From: a virus
Strand: one strand, 5' to 3'
IMG/VR virus record: IMGVR_UViG_3300042465_006702
Span: 1-64,000 of that record
DNA length: 64,000 bases
Notes under the pieces: generated by a model
What the model was told of the DNA's origin: nothing
The model's input: only the letters and a program-made list of their open reading frames with translations
Database searches by the model: none
In this document: positions 49,267-56,920 of the stretch, piece by piece
Position numbering within the stretch: the first letter of the stretch is position 1
How the letters are laid out: the number at the start of each line of letters is the position of its first letter
Translations under genes and position numbers: made by a program

Positions 49267-51822
49267 CTAAAATGCGAAAAACTTTTGTGCTGTTTTTGTT
49301 TCTACCGATGCTTTTTCCCACTTCAATGCGTTGTAAAAATCATCAATCTTATTTTCTAATTCTGCTTTATAAATTTCATCTCTATCAATATAAGTTTCAA
49401 TGAAGTCCATAACCTCTTTCGGGTCATTGTAATCTTTGAATGCCAATCCTTCTAGTCCTAATGGGTTTGTTTTAAGATATACCCATTTCACTTTATCTCC
49501 ATCTCTGATTGGTTCGTGTTTATAAGGACAGTTAAAGAATTTTAATAATCGGTTGTATGCTATTCCGGCTTTAACGTGTGCAGGTGTTCCCTTTTCGAAA
49601 TCTGCAATTGCTTTACCTTTTGCCCAACTACCATCATCATACTTACTTAATTCTTTGATTGCTCCACCCTTTGCTATTTTGTTTACAGGTAATCCAACCA
49701 TACTCTTTTTGAATGTCAGTAACGAGTCATCTATGAATGCGTTATCTTTACCCATTAGAATATCTTTTAGAGTTCTTGCCATAAACTCCTGAAATGCTTT
49801 GGGGAATGAACTTCTAACAACGTCCAAACCTTTCACATCCAACTTATCACATGGAATACCATTTTTCAAAATCATCCATTGTGCATATCGTTTTTTTGCT
49901 ACCCAAAATCCTGCTTTACTGATATACTCTTTCTTAATCTCAAATCTATGCTTCTCTTTTGGAATAAAAAAGAATCGTTCTGCCAACAAATCGTAAAATG
50001 AATTTAAAAATGATTGAGTTTCTTCTGCAATTATGTTCACCTCTTGTGCCATTCTGGTTTCATCAAACTCTTTATAATTTGGATATCTGTGTTTTACCAA
50101 AGGTTCTGCCATCATATAGATTGAATCCGTATCAATATACACATTGTAATCATCTTTAGTACCCAATTCTTTCCAATATTTGATGTTAGCCATTTCAGCA
50201 GTTTTCTTAATAACAGTTTGACCTGTTAGAGTTACTGCTTCTGCATTATCAACATCATAAAATCGGAATGCCGGTAAACCTAAAACACCATACATTGAGT
50301 TCAGCAGGATTTTTTGTACAAGCTGTCTTTTAGCATAAAACTCATATTTTTCAGTATCTCCTTCTTCACCATACTTCTTTTCTAATTTTCTAAACTCAAC
50401 ACGTTTATCAAACCAATCATTTAGAATATCTGCAATCAAACCTGGACTATCTTGGTTATATAAGACTCCGTTTGCAGCAACACCCAAATTTCCATCTTTA
50501 ATTACTTCTTCTAATTCACGCCTATTATATTCGTATTGCTCTTCATCCTTACCAATTAAATTATATGTTTTGTCTTCACCCTTAATCCAACTTTCCGCAT
50601 CCCAATTTTGAATCTTACCTACTTTTGTTTCAGGACTGATGTTTAGAGTCATAATGATTGATGGATATAGAGATGTTAAGTCCAAGTCATAAATCCAATC
50701 ATACTTACCAACGATAGGTTCTTTTACATATGCTCCGATAAACTTTTCTTCGTTGTTATCTTTAAGAGCTTGCATTCTTTCTTTTCTATCTTTTGGTTTA
50801 TTGGATGCTACCAATCCTTTCTTTTTAAGATATGCTAAACATGCACCTTCTAACCACTTTGATGAAAATATGTAATCTTCATACGGAACAAACCCAGCGT
50901 GACAAACTGCTCTACATAATTCAATGAACTGAAGTTTATCATCCATTGCTACAATTAGGTCTACATCGACAATGTTATACTCAATAAATTTTTCTAAATC
51001 ATTTTCAAATAGGTCATCCAAACTTCCTTCGTATTCAACCTTACCTCTACCTAATTCTTTAGTAGCGATATAATTTAGTGTATAAGATGATTCTAATGTA
51101 TATGTGTAAGTTTTATAAAGATTAAGATAATCCAAAATACTTACTCCACCAAATGACCATTTATCTCTATATGGCGAATAGAAAGTTTGTCCGATTGGGG
51201 ATAATCTTTTTGCGTGTCCTTCTCCGCATACGTTTTTAATACGATTGTAAAGGTATGGAATATCAAAAAAGTCTATGTTCCAACCCGTAAGAATAGTCGG
51301 GTTAATTTCTTCGTAATAATTAAGAAATGCAAATAAAAGATTTTTCTCGTTATCAAAAATGTGAACGCTAACTTCTCTGCCATCCTTATTAAATTGTGTG
51401 GCATTGTTTTTAACTTTTTTTTCTTTATCTAATACAAAAACATCAAACAACTTTGTAGCACTATCTTGTGCTGCAATTGCTGTGATTTCATTTTGTGCTT
51501 CTTTTGTGTTTGGTAACCCCGTGTTCATTTCAACCTCAATATCAAACGTCATTACCCTATGTCCTTTTGATGGTAAATCTTCATTGTATATATCAACTAA
51601 TACTCTAGTTGTTTCTGGTACATCTGCTTCGAATAGTTCTTCGGTTTCTTCTTTATCCCACTTTGATATACGAGTAAGTTTATCACCATACATTGAAAGA
51701 TATTGTCCGTATGGGTCTTTTTTATAGGCATACTTACGATATGGAAAGGTTGTATATCCCCTTTCATCATCCCATAAATGCATTAAGTTTTTTGACCTTT
51801 CGTAATAAATGTTTTGATACAT
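49267..51822 (-). CDS. Family B DNA polymerase (gp43-like)
   Basis: This 851-residue enzyme has exonuclease landmarks MTFDIEVEMN (DIE at 94-96) and GWNIDFFDIPYLYNR. The polymerase motifs are DLDLTSLYPSIIMTL (A), LLNSMYGVLGLPAFRF (B) and YIDTDSIYMM (C, DTD). It replicates the genome with clamp and helicase. It is a little shorter than T4 gp43 (898). It touches the downstream GT-B gene by one base. No intein or split is seen. Confidence 0.97.
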   Translation of the reverse strand: MYQNIYYERSKNLMHLWDDERGYTTFPYRKYAYKKDPYGQYLSMYGDKLTRISKWDKEETEELFEADVPETTRVLVDIYNEDLPSKGHRVMTFDIEVEMNTGLPNTKEAQNEITAIAAQDSATKLFDVFVLDKEKKVKNNATQFNKDGREVSVHIFDNEKNLLFAFLNYYEEINPTILTGWNIDFFDIPYLYNRIKNVCGEGHAKRLSPIGQTFYSPYRDKWSFGGVSILDYLNLYKTYTYTLESSYTLNYIATKELGRGKVEYEGSLDDLFENDLEKFIEYNIVDVDLIVAMDDKLQFIELCRAVCHAGFVPYEDYIFSSKWLEGACLAYLKKKGLVASNKPKDRKERMQALKDNNEEKFIGAYVKEPIVGKYDWIYDLDLTSLYPSIIMTLNISPETKVGKIQNWDAESWIKGEDKTYNLIGKDEEQYEYNRRELEEVIKDGNLGVAANGVLYNQDSPGLIADILNDWFDKRVEFRKLEKKYGEEGDTEKYEFYAKRQLVQKILLNSMYGVLGLPAFRFYDVDNAEAVTLTGQTVIKKTAEMANIKYWKELGTKDDYNVYIDTDSIYMMAEPLVKHRYPNYKEFDETRMAQEVNIIAEETQSFLNSFYDLLAERFFFIPKEKHRFEIKKEYISKAGFWVAKKRYAQWMILKNGIPCDKLDVKGLDVVRSSFPKAFQEFMARTLKDILMGKDNAFIDDSLLTFKKSMVGLPVNKIAKGGAIKELSKYDDGSWAKGKAIADFEKGTPAHVKAGIAYNRLLKFFNCPYKHEPIRDGDKVKWVYLKTNPLGLEGLAFKDYNDPKEVMDFIETYIDRDEIYKAELENKIDDFYNALKWEKASVETKTAQKFFAF

Positions 51823-52934
51823 TAAGCTCTTAATTTTTCGTTTAATATTTTAATCATCTTACTATCGTTTTCAGATAGTTCCTTTGCTCTTTCAATTGCT
51901 TTTGTTGATAATTCTAATCTATGATTTTCATCATCTAATATTTTATCAAGCATATCAAACAAATCTTTTTTATATTTAAAGAATAACCCATTCGGGTCTA
52001 TCTCTTTGTAACAATCTGATTCCTGAAATATCATAGGAGTTCCATTCATCATACAATCGGTAGCCGCTACACTCCAACCATAATTAGTCTGCCTCATTTG
52101 AATTCCAACGGAGCAAGATTGTAACTTTTTATAATAATCATGCTTAGCTACTTTTGTATTATCAATCCATCCAAATTCAGGCTTACCATCTAATTGTGGC
52201 ACCCACACTTTGAAATCTTGTCTACGCTCTCTATATTCCTCCATTAATTTAATAAAAGATGGATATCCCTTATATGCGGCTGCTCTATGATTGAATACAA
52301 TAACCTTTTCTTTTGGTTGTAGTGTTTCTATAATTTTAGTATCATCTATACCTAAATTCCAAACCACTAATATACTATTTAATTTTTGAATAAACAAATC
52401 ATTGAACCACAATTTTGCTTCTTCTAAAACTCTATCTTTTTGTTCTTGCGTATTTAAAAAGCAAGTATCCATTTGAGATACACCCAATAATTCTATTGGC
52501 ATCCATCTCCATTTATTTTTTCTATCCTCAGCGTTACAACTTTTCATTTCCCACCAATGACAATAACCAATTATTTTGGTATCAAATGAATTTTTATATC
52601 TACCAACTTGCGGCCAATCTGGCAAATGTGAATATATTACATCGTAATCCAACGTTTCTAATAACCTATTCATATCAGGTGGATATGTTCTCATTTTTAT
52701 CATATCACCTGAAAATTCTAATATATGTTGTTTAACATTTATCAGATTTAATTTCTTTACCGGTTGCGGTAATATTATATTCCAAAAAAAATCTCCATGT
52801 GGTTCTAATGCTTTTATATGATTGTATATGACATCTACAAAAGAATCCTTTTCAATATTTCCAGAATTAGTAATATTTGGTATTACTAATACTTTTCTAG
52901 CGTTTTTATAATCTATGGTTTCCCAAAATGCCAT
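51822..52934 (-). CDS. GT-B-type glycosyltransferase near DNA-modification genes
   Basis: This 370-residue protein has VIVFNHRAAAYKGYPSFIKLM and YGWSVAATDCMMNGTPMIFQ, the GT-B donor-binding segments, plus an N-terminal half with IIGYCHWWEMKSC. It lies between the polymerase and DruA-like genes. A DNA-base glucosyltransferase such as those of T4 is a possible reading, as is protein or glycan transfer. Nothing in the sequence proves a DNA substrate. Confidence 0.65.
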   Translation of the reverse strand: MAFWETIDYKNARKVLVIPNITNSGNIEKDSFVDVIYNHIKALEPHGDFFWNIILPQPVKKLNLINVKQHILEFSGDMIKMRTYPPDMNRLLETLDYDVIYSHLPDWPQVGRYKNSFDTKIIGYCHWWEMKSCNAEDRKNKWRWMPIELLGVSQMDTCFLNTQEQKDRVLEEAKLWFNDLFIQKLNSILVVWNLGIDDTKIIETLQPKEKVIVFNHRAAAYKGYPSFIKLMEEYRERRQDFKVWVPQLDGKPEFGWIDNTKVAKHDYYKKLQSCSVGIQMRQTNYGWSVAATDCMMNGTPMIFQESDCYKEIDPNGLFFKYKKDLFDMLDKILDDENHRLELSTKAIERAKELSENDSKMIKILNEKLRA

Positions 52935-52935
52935 A

Positions 52936-54162
52936 CTATCTACCTACTTCTTTTAAATAATTATCTTTCATTTGTTCCCAAGTTAAACCAATTGCATTAA
53001 TGTAAAATAATACCTCTGGTTTAATTTTACCTTCTTCGTAAAGCTTTTCATATCTTTTAATTGCTTTATCTTTCCACCATTTCATTGTATACGCATTACC
53101 TTGTTCAAATTTATCTTTTAAAACTAAATCCGTTTCTTCAATTTTTGAACAAAGAAACTCATTACCATTTTCATACATTTGTGCAAAATATACACCTCTT
53201 TGAAATCCGTGGTCGTATGCATCGCTTTTAATTCCCAATTCTTTATAAATTGCTTGAATAATTTTTTGTTTAATACCACTAACAGGTCCGTTTCGTTCAT
53301 ACCCCATATTAGCACCATTTCTCTCTCTTTCCTGTGTTATATGTGTATTATACCATTCTGCTTTATTTTCTTTTAACCATTGATGCCAAGGGTCATATAC
53401 TTTATCATCCGGCTTTGTTGATATTTTACCTTTAGATTCTCCTAATGTTTTAAAATGTGGAATACCATTGTATTGTGAGTGAATACCATAAAGGGATGTT
53501 GTACCAACTCCAACTAAAACATTATCATATTTTTGCTTCCAATAAGCCCTAATTTCGGGACACGTCGCTAATGCTGCTATTAGCTTACCACCCAAAAAGT
53601 TATAACCAAATGGCTGCGTTGATACGATTGTTGTAGCTATTGTAGTGCAATTTAATTTACCTTTTGTAAACTTATCTTCTTTTTGCCAACCAATATATGC
53701 ATCTCTGACTCCCAAAGATGTAATATCGGAACCCAAACAAATTTGTCCTAATATTTTTTTACTCGTTCTATCTTTAACATAACACTTTACATTCCGACCA
53801 GGATTTGCCTGGAACTCCATAGTATGAATCAATCTACGGATTTCAGTCCAACGTGTTGCTTCTTTTGGGTCTTCATCTACAATTTCTACATATGGGTCTA
53901 ATGATTGTATTTCAGAAATAGTTAGTTCTTTATTCATTATATCGGTAGGCTTCCATAGTGAATCATAGTGCTGCTGTAAAACTGGTAATCGTTTCATATT
54001 AGAAACTAAATCACTATTCCACTCCATCCACTTTTTATATAGAGTTTGCTCTTCTACTGACATTGTTTTAAGATAGTCCAAATTTTCAATGAACTTCTGT
54101 TTCATAACCTCATAATCAAAGGTTTCCGTATTTGTTTCTTCGCCTGTATCCCAAAATTTCAT
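52936..54162 (-). CDS. DruA/DUF4338-like protein
   Basis: The start is set at the ATG at 54162 (MKFWDTGEETN), because the longer frame opens with GTG; the product is 408 residues. Features include RLIHTMEFQANPGRNVKCYV, LGSDITSLGVRDAYIGW, TQPFGYNFLGGKLIAALAT and HGFQRGVYFAQMYENGNEFL. These are landmarks of DUF4338, the family of the DruA component of Druantia defence. Here it stands next to a Mom-like GNAT gene, not with DruB-E. It may modify or protect phage DNA. A candidate promoter lies directly upstream. Confidence 0.75.
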   Translation of the reverse strand: MKFWDTGEETNTETFDYEVMKQKFIENLDYLKTMSVEEQTLYKKWMEWNSDLVSNMKRLPVLQQHYDSLWKPTDIMNKELTISEIQSLDPYVEIVDEDPKEATRWTEIRRLIHTMEFQANPGRNVKCYVKDRTSKKILGQICLGSDITSLGVRDAYIGWQKEDKFTKGKLNCTTIATTIVSTQPFGYNFLGGKLIAALATCPEIRAYWKQKYDNVLVGVGTTSLYGIHSQYNGIPHFKTLGESKGKISTKPDDKVYDPWHQWLKENKAEWYNTHITQERERNGANMGYERNGPVSGIKQKIIQAIYKELGIKSDAYDHGFQRGVYFAQMYENGNEFLCSKIEETDLVLKDKFEQGNAYTMKWWKDKAIKRYEKLYEEGKIKPEVLFYINAIGLTWEQMKDNYLKEVGR

Positions 54163-54164
54163 AT

Positions 54165-54186
54165 GTTTAATATACGATTTTTTCCG
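54165..54186 (-). promoter_or_regulatory. Candidate phage promoter element
   Basis: The minus strand reads AAAAATCGTATATTAAACAT upstream of the DruA-like ATG, matching the TCGTATATTA variant of the recurrent element. It lies near the stop of the Mom-like gene. Confidence 0.45.
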
Positions 54187-54190
54187 CACA

Positions 54191-54994
54191 TTACCAAAAC
54201 TTACTTGCTAATTCAGTTTCGGGTGCTATTGTTAAATGATGTTCTATATCTTTATTAAATTCCTTTGCATTTTTTGGATATTCTCTAACTGCATGTTTTA
54301 AGGATTTTAAGATTGCTTTCTTCTCCTTTTTATCACCTGTAATTACTTGCACATATCTATGCTTCGGTGGTTCTTCCCTTCTCCAAAATTCTTTATATCC
54401 TTGCTTTCCAATTTCTCTACGAAGATGTTCTAAATTACCACTACCCCACATTGAGAATACTGTCCTACTATGAATCCAATCGTATGGGTTGTTTGATAAA
54501 GATATTCCGTAGTTGGGCATTAAAGCAATTTCTGTGTTCATTCCCTGATATATCCAGTTCGTTGCTTGGTATATTCCACCCAAATGCTCTTGTCCGTTAT
54601 CTGCGTAGGAAATCAATACCTTAATTGCTTTATCGTTTTCTCTAAACCATTTGAATGATTGTCCGATTGCATAACTTTCTATGTTAGAACCATATCCATC
54701 ATCACAATAGAGACGGGTAAGTTCTAATACATTATCTTTTGTAAGTAATTCGGAAATAGAATTTGCTGCTCTTGCACCTACTGGAAATCCGTAAACCAAA
54801 CATCCGATTAACTTTTCGTTATCACCTAATGCGTTTACTTCATCTGTTCTATAAAATATACCCAAAGAGTATCTACAAGCAGTCCACGCGTGAGTATAGT
54901 GTTTTTTAACTATAATCTCTTTTGCAATTGATGGACTGATTTCTCTAATCGTAACTCTGGATACATCACAATAATTTTTATTAGCTTCTTTCAT
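54191..54994 (-). CDS. Mom-like GNAT DNA-modification protein
   Basis: This 267-residue protein has VKKHYTHAWTACRYSLGIFY, LIGCLVYGFPVGARAANSI, VLELTRLYCDDGYGSN and SYADNGQEHLGGIYQATNW, the signature of phage Mom-like proteins. These GNAT-fold enzymes modify adenine bases to protect phage DNA from restriction (as in Mu). It overlaps the HTH gene by 14 bases and is followed by the DruA-like gene. The exact adduct is unknown. Confidence 0.85.
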   Translation of the reverse strand: MKEANKNYCDVSRVTIREISPSIAKEIIVKKHYTHAWTACRYSLGIFYRTDEVNALGDNEKLIGCLVYGFPVGARAANSISELLTKDNVLELTRLYCDDGYGSNIESYAIGQSFKWFRENDKAIKVLISYADNGQEHLGGIYQATNWIYQGMNTEIALMPNYGISLSNNPYDWIHSRTVFSMWGSGNLEHLRREIGKQGYKEFWRREEPPKHRYVQVITGDKKEKKAILKSLKHAVREYPKNAKEFNKDIEHHLTIAPETELASKFW

Positions 54995-55154
54995 ATGGCC
55001 ATTTCAACATGTGAGTCCATGTCTGATTTGTAACTATTTTTTTAATATTTGCTGGCGAAACTTTGTGGTTTTGTGCCAATACTTTAACATTACGATGTCC
55101 AACTTTCCATAGTTCTCTAATCGTTTCAACTTGCTTTTCAGTAAGTTTGCTCAT
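54981..55154 (-). CDS. Small HTH DNA-binding protein
   Basis: The start is set at the ATG at 55154 (MSKLTEKQVETIRELW), because AAAGGTGA lies 10-12 bases upstream. Other possible starts are the ATG at 55178 and a GTG at 55205. The product is 57 residues with a helix-turn-helix-like pattern (VKVLAQNHKVSPANIKKIV) and a WTHMLKWPYERS tail. It may regulate or aid the Mom-like gene, with which it overlaps by 14 bases. Confidence 0.6.
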   Translation of the reverse strand: MSKLTEKQVETIRELWKVGHRNVKVLAQNHKVSPANIKKIVTNQTWTHMLKWPYERS

Positions 55155-55180
55155 TGGATGCGCTTCACCTTTTAACATAA

Positions 55181-55202
55181 TCCTAATATACGGAATTTTT
55201 TT
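55181..55202 (-). promoter_or_regulatory. Candidate phage promoter element
   Basis: The minus strand reads AAAATTCCGTATATTAGGAT before the HTH gene, an exact CCGTATATTAG copy. It lies between the methyltransferase stop and the possible HTH starts, so it likely drives the modification island. Confidence 0.5.
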
Positions 55203-55214
55203 CACTATAACAAA

Positions 55215-55769
55215 TCATTTTTTAAATATAAGCAAAACATCATTTTTTTGATTATGATTACTTTTTGCTCTTAAATCTATTATTTCGTATGGTATATTTA
55301 ATTTATCAAATTCAACTTTATAATTGTCGATATCCCATACATCTTCTATAATAATTTTACCATTTGGTTTTAATTTTGAAAACCATTTTTTTACACAATT
55401 TATTTGTGATTGTAAAGTATGCGGGCCATCATCTATAATATAATCAAATGTTTCATCAAAATATAAATCAACAACATCATTGGAATACGCATCTCCGTAA
55501 ATGATACCAACATTTTCAATACTATTTACAATATTTACATACTCATCGGTCATTTCATCTTTATTATCAATTCCAAATATTTTAGAATTAATAAACCAAT
55601 CTCTCCATAAAATTAAAGAGTCACCTTTGTTAATGCCTATTTCTAATATATTTAATTTATCATATCTAATCGGTGTAAATTCCGAATTGTACCACTCATC
55701 TATATAACAATGGACCGTTCCTTTGTCGGTTGCTTCTCCCGTACTTTTATAATATTCGGATAAATCCAT
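55215..55769 (-). CDS. Class I SAM-dependent methyltransferase
   Basis: This 184-residue protein begins MDLSEYYKSTGEATDKGTVHCY and contains NILEIGINKGDSLILWRDWF as SAM motif I, then FDYIIDDGPHTLQSQ. The EIGINxGxSL-x-LW pattern is typical of sugar and aminoglycoside-type methyltransferases. It touches the thioredoxin gene by one base. Acceptor unknown. Confidence 0.8.
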   Translation of the reverse strand: MDLSEYYKSTGEATDKGTVHCYIDEWYNSEFTPIRYDKLNILEIGINKGDSLILWRDWFINSKIFGIDNKDEMTDEYVNIVNSIENVGIIYGDAYSNDVVDLYFDETFDYIIDDGPHTLQSQINCVKKWFSKLKPNGKIIIEDVWDIDNYKVEFDKLNIPYEIIDLRAKSNHNQKNDVLLIFKK

Positions 55770-56032
55770 TATTTAATTGCTTCGTTAATTGAATTTTGAT
55801 ATGCTATTTTAGATTGAAGGCCGGTAAATCTTTCATGCAATTGACCGTTCTTTTCAATGATTACGGTCGGAACTGATGTTACTCCGTATTTTTCTACTTC
55901 AGATGTATACTCATCTATATCAATATCTTCAAACTTTACATTTGGATATTTACTTTTAATTTCATTCATTACAGGTGCTAACATTCTACATGGTCCACAC
56001 CAAACTGCGCTAAACTTTTTTACCGTTACCAT
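55769..56032 (-). CDS. Thioredoxin
   Basis: This 87-residue protein has WCGPC (C12, C15) and TSVPTVIIEKNG with the cis-Pro loop. It is short but complete in fold. It reduces disulfides and likely serves the class II ribonucleotide reductase 0.9 kb upstream. It overlaps the PhoH gene by 23 bases. Confidence 0.94.
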   Translation of the reverse strand: MVTVKKFSAVWCGPCRMLAPVMNEIKSKYPNVKFEDIDIDEYTSEVEKYGVTSVPTVIIEKNGQLHERFTGLQSKIAYQNSINEAIK

Positions 56033-56741
56033 TCGTTATTTGTTTTAAATATTCATATTCATCCAAAAGGGCATCTACTATTGGATGTCTATGATTTGTT
56101 AATAGGGTTTGTGATGCCATATCTTTAACCTTTGTTGCTATTGATATTAGGAATTTAAATCCACTTTCTCCTCTGGTTTTCAAATCTACTTGTTGAGTAT
56201 CTCCACAAATAACCATTTTACTTCTCAATCCCAATCTACTCACAATCATTTCCATTTGGTCCGTTGTGCAGTTTTGTGCTTCATCTACAATTACGAATGA
56301 ATCCAAAAACGTTCTACCTCTCATAAATGCAACTGGTACAATTTCTATTGCTCCACTTTCAAGGATTTCATCAATCTTTTCTTTGTTGTAAAGTTGATAA
56401 AAATTTGCATATATAGGTTGCATCCACGGTTCCATTTTCTCTCTTAAATCACCAGGAAGAAAACCTATTTCTTCTTTACTAACCGTTGGCCTAGTGATTA
56501 CAATCTTTTGAATAACTTTTTTAAATAAAAGGTCCAATGCAATCTGACAAGCTAAAAGTGTTTTACCACTTCCGGCTTTGCCACTTAATATCGTAATTGC
56601 GTTATTAAGTATTTTTTCTTTTGCTAGTTTCTGTTCTTCATTTAATTGAAGTTGAAATTTAATTGGTCCCTTTGGTTTCTGTTTTTCTTCTCTAATTTTT
56701 TCTGTCAACTCTTTGTGTTTTGATGATTGATTTTCTCCCAT
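56010..56741 (-). CDS. phoH: PhoH-like P-loop ATPase
   Basis: This 243-residue protein has LSGKAGSGKTLLACQIAL (Walker A) and VIVDEAQNCT (Walker B) plus ITRPTVSKEEIGFLPGDL, the PhoH signature. PhoH proteins are RNA- and ATP-binding and very common in large phages. The exact role is unclear. It overlaps the DUF5522 gene by 37 bases and thioredoxin by 23. Confidence 0.93.
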   Translation of the reverse strand: MGENQSSKHKELTEKIREEKQKPKGPIKFQLQLNEEQKLAKEKILNNAITILSGKAGSGKTLLACQIALDLLFKKVIQKIVITRPTVSKEEIGFLPGDLREKMEPWMQPIYANFYQLYNKEKIDEILESGAIEIVPVAFMRGRTFLDSFVIVDEAQNCTTDQMEMIVSRLGLRSKMVICGDTQQVDLKTRGESGFKFLISIATKVKDMASQTLLTNHRHPIVDALLDEYEYLKQITNGNGKKV

Positions 56742-56920
56742 AACTCGTCTAATTTATTAGTCCCCTTTAAATGTTTCGGGTCATATGGGCAATGGCGACA
56801 ACCACTGCCACAACAATACCCTCGTTCAATATGGTAGTTAGGGGTAAAAACCACCTTACCATTTTCCAAATAATATAGCGATTTGTCATCTTTATTTAAT
56901 TTCACAGGCACCTCCTGCAC
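56705..56920 (-). CDS. DUF5522 small cysteine-rich protein
   Basis: This 71-residue protein has YCCGSGCRHCPYDPKHLKG, the hallmark of DUF5522, likely a metal or Fe-S site. These proteins occur widely in Bacteroidota. It overlaps the ribonucleotide-reductase gene by 29 bases and the PhoH gene by 37. It could aid cofactor or redox supply, but this is inference. Confidence 0.75.
   Translation of the reverse strand: MQEVPVKLNKDDKSLYYLENGKVVFTPNYHIERGYCCGSGCRHCPYDPKHLKGTNKLDELWEKINHQNTKS

Noticed and set aside
52936-54162. A full Druantia defence system
   Set aside because: Only a DruA-like protein is present; no large helicase (DruE) or other Druantia genes lie nearby.
54191-54994. Ordinary protein acetyltransferase for the GNAT gene
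   Set aside because: The ordered ELTRLY, SYAD and GGIYQATNW motifs point to Mom-like DNA modification rather than a general GNAT.
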